Source of the DNA: Williamsia faeni
GTDB taxonomy: Bacteria; Actinomycetota; Actinomycetes; Mycobacteriales; Mycobacteriaceae
Direction: 5' to 3'
Assembly: GCA_003202005.1 (NCBI GenBank)
Contig: QJJF01000011.1
Span: 62,001 to 126,000, forward strand
DNA: 64,000 nucleotides
The notes under the pieces are model-generated. The model was not told the origin of the DNA. It saw only the letters and a list, made by a program, of their open reading frames with translations, and did not search any database. How positions within the stretch are numbered: the stretch's first letter is position 1; each line of letters opens with the position of its first letter. The translations under genes were made by a program, and so were the position numbers. Below, piece by piece: positions 1 through 8,815 of this stretch.

Positions 1-272
1 CTCGTCGAATCAGCATTGCAACTTGCCTGGCGGTGCCGACTGATTCCCGCCACGCCCGGGCTGTTCGATACGGTCATCATTTGCCACTACTCGACGGCAC
101 CCGAGCACGTCATGAGCTCGGATGGGAGCCCCGCGACCCAGCCTCAGTGCTGGACGAGTTCATCAGCGGACTACACGCGGGTGCGGGTTCATCCACTGCA
201 CCGTTGGCTCCCGACAGCATTCCAAGGCGATTGAATGAGCTGGGCACCGGACTAGGAGCGCGAGACAGCTGA
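1..272 (+). pseudogene. NAD-dependent epimerase/dehydratase, C-terminal end, frameshifted
   Basis: Only the 3' end of this gene is inside the window. Reading frame 1 from base 1 gives LVESALQLAWRCRLIPATPG and continues to about base 78. The family-like continuation (LLDGTRARHELGWEPRD, then a SVLDEFISGL helix and a tail ending at 272) lies in frame 3. The switch falls at about 78-81, where one base appears to be missing between GTCATC and TTGCCA. Actinobacterial epimerases of this group end with the same kind of 'ELGW.P' segment and a Pro-rich tail, so I read it as one gene broken by a single-base deletion. A sequencing error would look identical. The upstream part is outside the window. Confidence 0.6.
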
Positions 273-778
273 ACCCCGTTCAGCGTCAATATGTTCAGAC
301 GTAGGGATACCGGCCCCGGAAACTATTTGTCGCGCACTGCGAGCTGCGGAAAGCCCAGTTCGACCGCGACGACTACGCCTTGCGTCAGCTGAGGCCGCCA
401 GAGCACCGGCATCGATGTTAACCGTATTGGACTGTCATCCCCTTTATCGGGTCAGCGCAGCCGGGTACGCAGAGGGTACGTAGTGGCCCCGAAACCGAGC
501 AACACTGTCCAATGCTGCAAACACGAAATGCGCTCCCCCACTATACGATTTGGCAGGTCCCCGATAGTCGGGCCACGTGGGCCTCGAGGAGGTTGTCCGG
601 TCCCCAGAACCGCCACACAAAACCGTCCACGGTTGCCGAACGCAGGGATCGAAACCCGCAATCTGTTTGCGTAGCCCGGCTTCTCGGGCCTTCATCATCA
701 GTTGCCGGAGGCCTCAGCCGTGTGCACCGCCTCCTCGAGTGCGCGCAGCGACTGGCAGACCTCACGGGCAACACTGCC
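273..778. other. Gene-poor stretch with copy A of a dispersed repeat
   Basis: About 500 bases with no convincing gene. The short open frames here overlap each other on both strands and resemble no family I recognise. The stretch holds one copy of an approximately 85-bp repeat (about 465-550; see that entry). A CGCAA/TTGCG hairpin lies near 655-675. Confidence 0.5.
465..550 (+). repeat. Dispersed repeat, copy A
   Basis: This stretch starts with GGGTACGCAGAGGGTACG and ends with GCGCTCCCCCACT. It matches 41760-41848 base for base over most of its length (about three quarters identical by eye, almost no gaps). Read on the minus strand both copies give a similar peptide (GGAHF.FAALD.V.RFR), so it may be a fragment of an old coding sequence. 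The first 18 bases also occur at about 41995-42012. I do not know the element family. Confidence 0.6.
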
Positions 779-1612
779 TCAGGTGGGTGCGATTGGGTGA
801 AATGGCCGAAGTTCGTCTGCGCCAGGTCTGACAACCCCCGCCGAGGATTCCGGCACCTCGTTCCACGCCCCCGGAAGGTCGCGCAACGGTTCGGAGACAA
901 CGAGCCGGGTCTCCGAGCCCAACCTGCGTAGCACCTCTACCTCCGGGTGCAGGGCCTGTAGCCTGGTTATCTCCGTCGAGTAGAACAAAGAGCGCGAGTG
1001 CCGCTCGCTCGAGTAGCGGAATATCCACGTGGATTCGCCATCCGACGTCGCGACGGTCATCTGGACAGGGTCGTCGATCCCATGTGCGTGGCCGACGTCC
1101 TCGACGAAACCGACCGCACGGGCAACAGCTTCGAAAGGCTCCTCGGTCAGACCGAACGTCATCGCGAGAAAGAACAGCGTCTCCGAGTCGGTCGAGCCTT
1201 CGAGGTCAGAGAACAGCGCCGGGTCAATGGCTGTCACCAGGTCGCGCCGGGTTTCATGAAAACCCCGCAGTGCCCCGTTGTGCATCCACAACCACCGCCC
1301 GTGGCGGAACGGATGGCAATTGCTGCGCTGCACCGGAGTCCCGGTCGAAGCACGTATGTGTGCAAAGAACAGCGGCGTGCGTATTTGACCGGCAATCTCG
1401 CGCAGATTGCGGTCGTTCCAGGCGGGTTCGATGCTCTTGAACATGGCCGGTTCGGTGCCTTCTCCGTACCAGCCGATCCCGAAACCGTCACCGTTCGTCG
1501 TTGTCGCCCCGAGACGGGAATGCAGGCTTTGATCGATCAGAGAATGTTTCGGCTTGAACAGCAGTTCCTCCGCGAGTATCGGAGCTCCGGAGTAAGCCAT
1601 CCACCTGCACAT
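779..1612 (-). CDS. Class II glutamine amidotransferase (YafJ/EgtC-like)
   Basis: A 277-residue protein that starts Met-Cys-Arg-Trp, which puts the N-terminal nucleophile cysteine of Ntn-type glutamine amidotransferases at position 2. Other family signatures are a GDGFGIGWY stretch near 42, an ASTG.PV..NCHPF segment near 110 and WMHNGALRGF near 130. These enzymes hydrolyse glutamine, or cleave a gamma-glutamyl bond as EgtC does. No ergothioneine genes are nearby, so the substrate is unknown. The start at 1612 is fixed by the required Cys2. It is divergent from the lipase gene, and a 16-bp palindrome lies across its start codon. Confidence 0.9.
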   Translation of the reverse strand: MCRWMAYSGAPILAEELLFKPKHSLIDQSLHSRLGATTTNGDGFGIGWYGEGTEPAMFKSIEPAWNDRNLREIAGQIRTPLFFAHIRASTGTPVQRSNCHPFRHGRWLWMHNGALRGFHETRRDLVTAIDPALFSDLEGSTDSETLFFLAMTFGLTEEPFEAVARAVGFVEDVGHAHGIDDPVQMTVATSDGESTWIFRYSSERHSRSLFYSTEITRLQALHPEVEVLRRLGSETRLVVSEPLRDLPGAWNEVPESSAGVVRPGADELRPFHPIAPT

Positions 1613-1627
1613 GCTTCGATTGAAGCA
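1612..1627. promoter_or_regulatory. Palindrome at the divergent start region
   Basis: TGCTTC-GATT-GAAGCA is a perfect 6-bp inverted repeat with a 4-base spacer. It begins at the start codon of the amidotransferase and lies between the two divergent genes. An operator role is a guess from position only. Confidence 0.3.
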
Positions 1628-1745
1628 AGTTCACCGTTGGCACCTCACCCAAACAGAGGAATTGCAGCTCGCCGGCCAGCGTGGGCTGTCGGGTCGAAAG
1701 CCATTTCCACCTGGCACCGTCGACCCCAAGACTAAGCTGCGAGCC

Positions 1746-2516
1746 ATGGCATTCGACGCGTTGTTCGCCAGGGACGTGGCGCTCCCCCTGGCCCAGGCCG
1801 CATACGACGCGTCGAACGGCCGTCCTCTCGCACTTCCGCCCGGATTCGTGCAGACCGCCCTCATCGAGCCCGACAACACCGCTCGCACCGCTCTCACCGC
1901 GATGACCGACTCACATCCCGCAGTGAGGGCGATGACGCGGGACAACCTTGTTTTCGGGCTGATGGGACAGAACGCCGGCACCCGCACAGCGTTCGTCTCC
2001 TTTCGCGGAACCCAGCACCTCGAGGACTGGGTGCGAAACGTTGATGCCGAACCCCAGGAATACACACCGATCCCCGGATTCGGAAAGGTGCACGAGGGCT
2101 TTCAGGCGACCTACCACCTCGTGCGCAACAGCATCTCGGCGAACCTCGCAGCCGCCTGCAAAGACTGCGATCAAATCCTGCTCACCGGGCACAGCCTCGG
2201 CGCGGCGCTGGCAGTACTCGCGGCGCCGGACATCTTCTCGAACATGCCACCGAACACACCCGAACCCAGACTTGTCACCTTCGCCGGACCACGCGTCGGA
2301 CTGAATGACTTCGTCACCTCGTTCAACACCGCCATAGAAAGCTGCTACCGAGTGGTCAACTTCCTCGACATCGTGCCGCACGTACCGCTGGCTCCGTACA
2401 CCCATGTCGGCGCCCAGATCGCCGTCGACAGTGGCGGACCCATCGACCTGATCTGGCGCCACGCACTCCCGGCCTATCGCGCCGGCCTAACCGCTTGGAT
2501 TGCCACTCACCCGTGA
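1746..2516 (+). CDS. Class 3 lipase family protein
   Basis: Fungal-type (class 3) lipase fold, about 256 residues from the ATG at 1746. The nucleophile elbow GHSLGAAL places the serine at about residue 150. A FLDIVPHVPL segment gives a likely Asp208 and WRHALP a likely His239, in the expected Ser-Asp-His order. The upstream AFVSFRGT is the usual oxyanion-region strand. The frame is open back to an ATG at 1611, but that start would overlap the divergent amidotransferase start and leave no room for promoters, so I prefer 1746. No signal peptide is seen. It probably hydrolyses an acyl ester; the substrate is unknown. Confidence 0.85.
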   Translation: MAFDALFARDVALPLAQAAYDASNGRPLALPPGFVQTALIEPDNTARTALTAMTDSHPAVRAMTRDNLVFGLMGQNAGTRTAFVSFRGTQHLEDWVRNVDAEPQEYTPIPGFGKVHEGFQATYHLVRNSISANLAAACKDCDQILLTGHSLGAALAVLAAPDIFSNMPPNTPEPRLVTFAGPRVGLNDFVTSFNTAIESCYRVVNFLDIVPHVPLAPYTHVGAQIAVDSGGPIDLIWRHALPAYRAGLTAWIATHP

Positions 2517-3395
2517 CACCAAACGCCCACCGACCCTGCCAACTCGACCGGCACCACCCCCGCTCCGACCAGACATCGGCAACTCCTCACCCAACGATGA
2601 GATAACAAGTAACAACCGATCTTTCGGGCCACTCACCCAGCCGACGACAGTCGACAATCCACGCAGCAAACAGCTAAGCCACGGACGACCCCACTACCAC
2701 TCCCAGTCAGCGACGGCACATACCACGCGGCGTTAGACAGCTGCGCCCAGAATATTCCAGTGGCCACCGCCCACAGCGGGTCCTATGCCAGTTCGACCTC
2801 GACCAGGCCGAACTCGACTGTGTTGTTCTGCTCCAGGCACTCCGTAGGCTCTATGGCCGCGTCGATATCCATACCGCTGTATCGGCGCCGCCAGTTGACC
2901 ACCGACACCTGTAGCACGGCCATCCAGGCGCCGCGGCTCATACGAACTCTTAGCGCCGCTTCAAATCTTGTGTGGCGCAAAGTTCCTCAACAACAGGCCG
3001 CTGGCGACAAACCTCTGTTGCCGCCACGCAACTCGCGGGCCGGGCCAAAGCTTTCCTGCAAGGGTAGTCAATGAGCACGAGGTGCATCAGTCGCTGGGCC
3101 AAGTTCGTTGTGTTGCTCTTGGCATTGGGATGGGGCTGGCGACGCGCTGGGGTGGCTCCGCCGCCGAAGCGGTTTCGGGGACAGCCTGCTCCTCGCCCGG
3201 AAACTCCGCTTCTGCCCCCGGCCAAAATCACGCCGTATCGACCAACGGGGTCATGCATGTGCAAATTGACACCGCACAAGCCACTGAATCGTCCTGGTTC
3301 CCCACCAGACCCAGGACGGTTCAGCTTCGGTACCACCGGGACCGCGAGCGGGATGTGCAGTCATGGTGGCATTCTCAGTCGTCGACGTCAGGTTG
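2517..3395. other. 880-base gap without a supported gene
   Basis: Short frames exist on both strands but none has recognisable family features. At 3071 a plus-strand frame starts with a short hydrophobic stretch (KFVVLLLALGWGW). The composition then changes to a neighbouring frame rich in Ser/Gly/Ala, which could be a decayed exported protein. I cannot support more than that. Confidence 0.4.
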
Positions 3396-4112
3396 TTAGC
3401 TCACGTATTTCACGGCCTCGACGATGAGCTCTGCGACCACGCCCGGGTTCGACACCATCGACGAGTGCGATGCGTCCGGGATGACCCGAGTCGATTGTGA
3501 TCCCGCCCGATCTGCCATGTATTGCATCGCTTCGGCAGGTATGTTTTTGTCTGCGTCACCGAACACGAACCACGACGGCAGGGTCTTCCAGCCGGGCGTG
3601 GTGGTGGGAAGTGGTTCAGCGAGCGCGTAGTCACGGATCGGCCGCTGCGTGGCGGCGGCGATTGCCGCCTGGTCGAGTGGTACGTCGGCGGCGAACTGGT
3701 GGGGGTAGAGACTGCGATCGACGATCAAATCATTGGTGCCGTCGCCGAGATCGTATGGCCGCACAGTTGATCCGAGGGTACTGCCGGGGAATTGATCGGT
3801 CAGTGCCAGCGCGGTTTCACCGTGGTCGGGGGCGAACGCGGACACGTAGACCAGACCTTTGACGTTGCCTGCTCCCGTAGCTGCCTCGGTGATGACAACG
3901 CCGCCATAGGAGTGCCCGACCAAGATCACCGGCCCGTCGATCGCTTGGACCGCCCGGCGGACGTTGTCGGCGTCGGTGGTGACACTTCGTAGAGGGTTGG
4001 GGGTGGCGATGGTCTGGATTCCGATATCGCCCAGGGCGGCGATCACTCCGTTCCAGCTTGCGGATTCGGCGAATGCCCCGTGAACGAGTACGACCGTGGT
4101 GTTCATTGTCAT
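3396..4112 (-). CDS. Alpha/beta hydrolase, third gene of a hydrolase operon
   Basis: A 238-residue alpha/beta hydrolase of the small esterase type. It has an N-terminal VVLVHGAFA strand-oxyanion loop, a GHSYGG elbow with nucleophile Ser68, a FGDADKN acid-loop segment and a C-terminal ASHSS histidine. The frame is open to 4193, but an AGGAAAG ribosome site sits just before the ATG at 4112, with a second ATG at 4106. It is clearly related to the hydrolase at 5146-5859, with the same VHGAFA.SASW and GHSYGG blocks, which suggests an old duplication in the operon. Gap to the upstream gene is 19 bases. No signal peptide; substrate unknown. Confidence 0.85.
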   Translation of the reverse strand: MTMNTTVVLVHGAFAESASWNGVIAALGDIGIQTIATPNPLRSVTTDADNVRRAVQAIDGPVILVGHSYGGVVITEAATGAGNVKGLVYVSAFAPDHGETALALTDQFPGSTLGSTVRPYDLGDGTNDLIVDRSLYPHQFAADVPLDQAAIAAATQRPIRDYALAEPLPTTTPGWKTLPSWFVFGDADKNIPAEAMQYMADRAGSQSTRVIPDASHSSMVSNPGVVAELIVEAVKYVS

Positions 4113-4131
4113 CACTTTCCTGTTGATCTGA

Positions 4132-5094
4132 TCAAGGTGTTTGTAGACCGCGAAGGAAGTCGACGGCCTGGGCGACGGCCGCGGTCGCGGCACGGGTGTC
4201 GTGCAGGGAGTTGACCATCACGAAGTCGTGGATCGTTGCCGAGTACGTGACGTGGGTCACCGGCACCCCGGCCGATCTCAACAGGTCGGCGTAGCCGGCG
4301 CCGTCGTCGTGCAGGACGTCGGCTTGTGCGTTGATGATCAATGCCGGTGGAAGGCCTTCGAGTTGCTCGGGCTTTGCGCGTAGTGGCGAGGCGGTGATCT
4401 GCGCTCGGTCTGTTGTGCTGGTGGTGTATTGGTCCCAGAACCACTTCATCCCGGTTCGGGTCAGCCAGTAGCCCTCGGCGAATCGCAGATATGAAGGGGT
4501 GTCGAACGCGGCGTCGGTGACTGGATAGAACAACACCTGCCCTCGGAAGCTCACATCGCCGCGGTCTTTGGCCATCAACGTCAACGCGATGGCCATGTTC
4601 CCGCCGACCGAATCGCCGGCAATGGCGATGTTGGTGGTGTCCAGGCCCTCGTCGGCGCCCGATGTGCCGACCCATTGCGCCACGGCGTAGGACTGTTCGT
4701 TGGCGACGGGATAGTGGACGTCGGGTGAGCGATCATATTCTGGAAATACCACCGCTGCACCGGTTCCCGTTGCCAGGTCTCGCACGAGCCGGTCGTGGGT
4801 GTGTGCGTCTCCGAACACCCAACCGGCGCCGTGGGTGTACACGATCACCGGAAGGGAGTCTGGTGCGTTCTTGGGTTTGACGATGCGGACTTTGACCGTG
4901 CCGGTCGGGCCGCCGTCGACGGTGATCCACTTGTCGTCGACGTCGGGTTTGTCGATGGGCGAGTCTTGTACGCCGTCGACGGTGGTGCGTCCTTCGTCGG
5001 GACTCATTTCGTACAGATACGGTGGATTGGCTGTTGCCTCGGCAAACTCGAGTGCCGCGGTTTCAAGTGAAATGTTATGCGGGTTGGCGGGCAT
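4132..5094 (-). CDS. Alpha/beta hydrolase, hormone-sensitive-lipase family
   Basis: A 320-residue esterase of the HSL (alpha/beta hydrolase 3) group. It carries THGAGW, a variant of the HGGG oxyanion motif with Ala for the second Gly, then GDSVGGNMA as nucleophile elbow, a DVLHDDGAGYADLL acid region and IHDFV near the C-terminus for the catalytic His. It is the middle gene of three hydrolases (51 bases behind one, 19 before the next), all divergent from the LAL regulator at 6049. An AGGAGA site precedes the ATG by 6 bases. It is probably cytoplasmic and acts on small esters or lactones; the substrate is not evident. Confidence 0.88.
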   Translation of the reverse strand: MPANPHNISLETAALEFAEATANPPYLYEMSPDEGRTTVDGVQDSPIDKPDVDDKWITVDGGPTGTVKVRIVKPKNAPDSLPVIVYTHGAGWVFGDAHTHDRLVRDLATGTGAAVVFPEYDRSPDVHYPVANEQSYAVAQWVGTSGADEGLDTTNIAIAGDSVGGNMAIALTLMAKDRGDVSFRGQVLFYPVTDAAFDTPSYLRFAEGYWLTRTGMKWFWDQYTTSTTDRAQITASPLRAKPEQLEGLPPALIINAQADVLHDDGAGYADLLRSAGVPVTHVTYSATIHDFVMVNSLHDTRAATAAVAQAVDFLRGLQTP

Positions 5095-5145
5095 GATAGT
5101 TCTCCTGGCCGATGTGACGAATGACGCCGCGAGTGGGCGGTGGTC

Positions 5146-5859
5146 TCAATTGATTTCTGTCAGTGCTTCTTCGATGAGGGCGACTACCGCGTCGGGGTTT
5201 TGATGCATGATCAGGTGGGGAGCGCCGTCGACTTCTACGATCCGTTTGAGGCCGGCCCTGTTGTAACCGAATCGTTCGACTTCGGGGTTGATGGTGCGAT
5301 CGGCCGAGGAGACGATTCCCCACCCTGGCTTGGACTTCCACGCCGCGACCGCGGCGCCTTCGCCGAACGCAGCGGCCGAGAGCGGTCGTTGCGATACCGC
5401 CAACACCTGTGCGGTGTCGGGATCGACGCCGTCAGCGAAGACCGACGGGAAAGCAGCAATATCGACAGAAACATCGGTTCCGTCGGTACCGTCGGCCTGC
5501 GGATAGGGGGTGTAGACCAGGTTGGCAGCCAAATCGGAGTCGGGGAATCCGCCTTGAAGCTGACCTAGACTCTCCCCTTCTTCCAGGGCGTAACCCGCGA
5601 TGTAGACCAATCCGACGACGTTGGCCGCGACTCCGGCGACGGTGATGACAGCACCGCCATAGGAATGGCCGACCAGCAGAACCGGTCCATCGATCTGTTC
5701 GGTGAATCGCCGGATCGATGCCGCGTCGTCGGCGAGGCTTCTGTTGTAGACCGGCGGCACACGCACTGTATGGCTTTTGTCGAGCAGTCGGCGCGTGACC
5801 GGAGCCCAACTCGCGGAGTCTGCGAATGCGCCATGCACGAGCACGATTGTCGGAGCCAT
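5146..5859 (-). CDS. Alpha/beta hydrolase, first gene of a hydrolase operon
   Basis: A 237-residue hydrolase starting MAPTIVLVHGAFADSASW, with the GHSYGG nucleophile at Ser66 and a late GAPHLIMHQNP histidine segment. The longer frame to 5949 lacks family similarity in its extra 30 residues. A GAGGTGG ribosome site lies 6 bases before the ATG at 5859. It is a paralogue of the hydrolase at 3396-4112 and leads an apparent three-gene operon. The operon is transcribed away from the LAL regulator gene across a 189-base gap that contains a paired direct repeat, so that regulator is the likely controller. Confidence 0.85.
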   Translation of the reverse strand: MAPTIVLVHGAFADSASWAPVTRRLLDKSHTVRVPPVYNRSLADDAASIRRFTEQIDGPVLLVGHSYGGAVITVAGVAANVVGLVYIAGYALEEGESLGQLQGGFPDSDLAANLVYTPYPQADGTDGTDVSVDIAAFPSVFADGVDPDTAQVLAVSQRPLSAAAFGEGAAVAAWKSKPGWGIVSSADRTINPEVERFGYNRAGLKRIVEVDGAPHLIMHQNPDAVVALIEEALTEIN

Positions 5860-5963
5860 GGGGAACCACCTCGAATAATTGTTGGGGACCGATGCGCGGG
5901 AGCGAACCTGCCGTCCTGAGCAGCGTAAGGAGCACCGCAGGCCCTCCACATCGGTCAGGTGTG

Positions 5964-5998
5964 CCTAGATTCGCGGGTATTGGTACCTAGATTCGCGG
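5964..5998. promoter_or_regulatory. Paired 13-bp direct repeat between hydrolase operon and LAL regulator
   Basis: CCTAGATTCGCGG occurs at 5964-5976 and again at 5986-5998, 22 bp apart (two helical turns). It lies in the divergent gap, 51 bases before the regulator start. This arrangement suits binding of the LuxR-type protein as a multimer. Binding itself is inferred. Confidence 0.5.
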
Positions 5999-6048
5999 TC
6001 GTTCGCTACCCCAGCGTTCGAGTCGTATCGGTGGCATGATGGCGGGCT

Positions 6049-8808
6049 GTGCGCCCTAATGCAACGTTCGTCGGACGCGACCCCGAAGTAGCTCTGCTGA
6101 GCGCTCTGTGCACGAACGTGCACGAGCGCGGCGCGGCGATCGTCATCGAAGGCGACCCGGGTGTTGGTAAAACCGCTCTGGTGGAACAGTGTTCGCTGCA
6201 CGCGCGAGAGCGTGGACTGCGCGTTCTGCGCGTCTCGGCGTCTCCGGCCGAGGCCGGCGTTCCCTACGCCGCGTTGCACCTACTGCTTCATCCTCTCCAT
6301 GCGCTGTTCGAAACACTTCCCACGCCGCAACGCAACGCTGTCGAAGTGGCGTTCGGGCTCGCCGACGTAGTCGCTGCGCCGTCCCCGCTGATGGCGGGTC
6401 TGGCGACCCTGACCTTGTTGACCGATGCCGCCGCTGAGCAGCCGCTGCTTGTGATCGCCGAGGACGTGCACTGGTTTGATTCGGCGTCTCGCTGGGCGCT
6501 GGAGATGGCTGCTCGACGCATCTGCGACGACCCCGTTGTCATCATCATGACGACCAGAGGATCTGCCGATACCCTCCCCGCGCTGGGCATCAGCCAGATG
6601 TACCTCGAGCCACTCAGTGAGGCCGAGTCAACTGAATTGATCGGCACTCGAGCGGACATTCCCGCAGGCAGGGCGGTGCGGGCCGTGCTGGAGCGGGCCG
6701 CGGGCAACCCCCTGGCACTGCTCGAACTCGACCCGCCCGAGCTCAGTGCGGGCGCATTCGACGTCGCACCGGTCACCCGGCGACTGGAGGCGACGTTTGC
6801 TGGTCGCTTCGCCGACCTCGCCGCGCCCATACGGTTGGCTGTTCTGGCGATGGCGTTGGGAGACAGTCCTTCACCCGAACAATCTTCGCGAATCGTTGCC
6901 GACATCGTCGGCAAACATCTCGATCCTGCTTGGATCGACACCGTCACGACCGCAGGATTGGCAGTGTGGTCACCCGAAGGTCTGCGGTTTCGCCATCCAT
7001 TGGTTCGCGCAGCAGTGACCAGCGCCAGCCGGCCCTCCGAACGGTCGGCAGTCCTGCAGGCGCTGGTCCGTGCGCACGGCAACCAGCCGTCTCAAACGTT
7101 GTGGTGGCGCGTCAAGCTCGCCGGTGACATGGACGCGGCATTGTGCGTCGAACTCACCGAGCTCGCGCGGGCAAGTGCGCACACCGGTGACCATCAACTG
7201 GCCGCCCGCGCCTTCGAGAGAGCCGCCGAACTGACCGATGACCCGATCGAGCGTGCCTCGCGGCGCCTCGACGCAGCAGAAGCCGCCTTCGCCTCGGGCG
7301 CCTGCGACATCGCCGCCCGGCTCATCACCCATACCCTGATAGACACAGATGTCCCAGCCGTGCACGGTCGCGCACAATGGCTCCGAGAAATATTGGCACC
7401 CGACGACTCTGCGCTCTCCCGCGGCGACTTCGGTCCAGCGCTGGCCGCGATCGACACGATGCGTACTGCCGCCGCGACCGACGATGCGATCGCATCGCTC
7501 GTACATTTGGCGTCGATAATGTGGGACCATTCCACCGACACCGGCGACCCTGAACGCATTCAGCAGGCCCTGAGCAACTTCGATCTACCAGCCGAGGATC
7601 CACGCGCTCTGTTCCTGGACGCCGTCACCGACCCCGCCACCCGCGCGGACCATGTCCTTGCGACCGTGTCCACCATCGACGCGCAGTCGATTCAGGACTC
7701 GTACTCTCTGTGGTTGCTGGGCCACGCCCTCAACGTCAGCGGGGAGCACGACCTTTCTTGGTCCTACGCATCTCGCGCGGTCGCCGCCCTGCGAGCAGCC
7801 GGCGACGTAGCCCTTCTTCCGCATGCGTTAATGGGCGCTTCCTGGACCAGCTACCTGCGCGGGCACTTCGACGTCGGGCGGGAACTCGCCGATGAATGTC
7901 TCAGGCTTGCAACGGACCTGGGCAATAATGTGCTCGCTGTCGGAGCTCGCATCGGATTGGCGTGGTTCGACGCCATCGACGGGTCACGCCCCGACATCGG
8001 TGCCATCACCGGTCAATCACCGGCCGCAGCGGACATGCTCCACGCCCGCAATATCCGCGCCTCGTTGATCGGGTCCGACGCTGCCACAGCACTGGTTACC
8101 GGTCACCCGCGCCAAGCGCACGATCTCCTGCGCCCTTTTGCCGACCCGTCAGACCCCGTGTACGGCACGATCTTCGGAGTCGCCGTGCTACCCGACATCA
8201 TCGAGGCCGCACTCACAATCGGCGATCGAGACCACGCCCTTACGCGCGTCGCCCACGTTCGTGAACTCAACCGGAGCTGGCACGCGCCTCTTATCGACTC
8301 GGTACTACGGTTCGCCGATATCGCGCTGGCCGACGAATCCGACCTGGCGAAGATCCAAATCCAGCTGGTCGACGGTCCGCCGTCGATACCCTACTTTCAA
8401 GCCAGGGCCGAATTGCTGCTCGGAATAAGACTCCGCCGACTGCGACGGGTCGACCAGTCCCGACAACATCTCACCCGCGCCCTCAAAGTCTTCGACGACC
8501 TACCCGCGCCGGCATGGTCCGAAAGATGCAGAGACGCACTGCGCGCCACCGGTGAACGACTTGCCAACGAACCGCTTTCGCGGACCCACGTGCTCACTCG
8601 CCAAGAACTGCGTATCGCAGCACTCGCCGCCAACGGCTTGAGCAATCGCTCCATCGCCGAACAACTCTTCCTCTCACCGCGCACCATCGCGGCCCATCTA
8701 TCCGCCGCCTACCGTAAACTCGGCATCACCGCGCGCGGCCAACTCCCCCTGGCGCTCGCCGACGACACCCGCCCGGCAGATACGCCGCCAGAGCAGGACT
8801 CTGCCTGA
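6049..8808 (+). CDS. LuxR-family regulator of the large ATP-binding (LAL) type
   Basis: A 919-residue protein starting at GTG. Walker A GDPGVGKT is at residues 35-42, and a Walker B-like LLVIAEDVHWFD near 140 completes an AAA/STAND ATPase. A long alpha-helical, TPR-like middle follows. The C-terminal LuxR HTH (LTRQELRIAALAANGLSNRSIAEQLFLSPRTI) is at about 848-900. LAL proteins are activators that respond to a small ligand and ATP. It is divergent from the three-gene hydrolase operon and is its likely regulator. A GCCTG-AAA-CAGGC hairpin straddles the stop codon. The length is normal for the family and no residue looks missing. Confidence 0.92.
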   Translation: MRPNATFVGRDPEVALLSALCTNVHERGAAIVIEGDPGVGKTALVEQCSLHARERGLRVLRVSASPAEAGVPYAALHLLLHPLHALFETLPTPQRNAVEVAFGLADVVAAPSPLMAGLATLTLLTDAAAEQPLLVIAEDVHWFDSASRWALEMAARRICDDPVVIIMTTRGSADTLPALGISQMYLEPLSEAESTELIGTRADIPAGRAVRAVLERAAGNPLALLELDPPELSAGAFDVAPVTRRLEATFAGRFADLAAPIRLAVLAMALGDSPSPEQSSRIVADIVGKHLDPAWIDTVTTAGLAVWSPEGLRFRHPLVRAAVTSASRPSERSAVLQALVRAHGNQPSQTLWWRVKLAGDMDAALCVELTELARASAHTGDHQLAARAFERAAELTDDPIERASRRLDAAEAAFASGACDIAARLITHTLIDTDVPAVHGRAQWLREILAPDDSALSRGDFGPALAAIDTMRTAAATDDAIASLVHLASIMWDHSTDTGDPERIQQALSNFDLPAEDPRALFLDAVTDPATRADHVLATVSTIDAQSIQDSYSLWLLGHALNVSGEHDLSWSYASRAVAALRAAGDVALLPHALMGASWTSYLRGHFDVGRELADECLRLATDLGNNVLAVGARIGLAWFDAIDGSRPDIGAITGQSPAAADMLHARNIRASLIGSDAATALVTGHPRQAHDLLRPFADPSDPVYGTIFGVAVLPDIIEAALTIGDRDHALTRVAHVRELNRSWHAPLIDSVLRFADIALADESDLAKIQIQLVDGPPSIPYFQARAELLLGIRLRRLRRVDQSRQHLTRALKVFDDLPAPAWSERCRDALRATGERLANEPLSRTHVLTRQELRIAALAANGLSNRSIAEQLFLSPRTIAAHLSAAYRKLGITARGQLPLALADDTRPADTPPEQDSA

Positions 8809-8815
8809 AACAGGC
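8803..8815 (+). terminator. Hairpin at the end of the LAL regulator gene
   Basis: GCCTG-AAA-CAGGC is a perfect 5-bp stem overlapping the stop codon. It has no T-run, so it is a weak terminator candidate. Confidence 0.35.

Noticed and set aside
630-700. A tRNA-like stretch on the minus strand (GGGTTTCGATCCC)
   Set aside because: No matching acceptor or anticodon arm is found within 76 bases, and the T-stem does not pair fully.
3071-3427. A plus-strand frame with a hydrophobic start that could be a lipoprotein
   Set aside because: The hydrophobic part and the Ser/Gly/Ala-rich part are in different frames, and there is no clear lipobox. It is at best a decayed gene.
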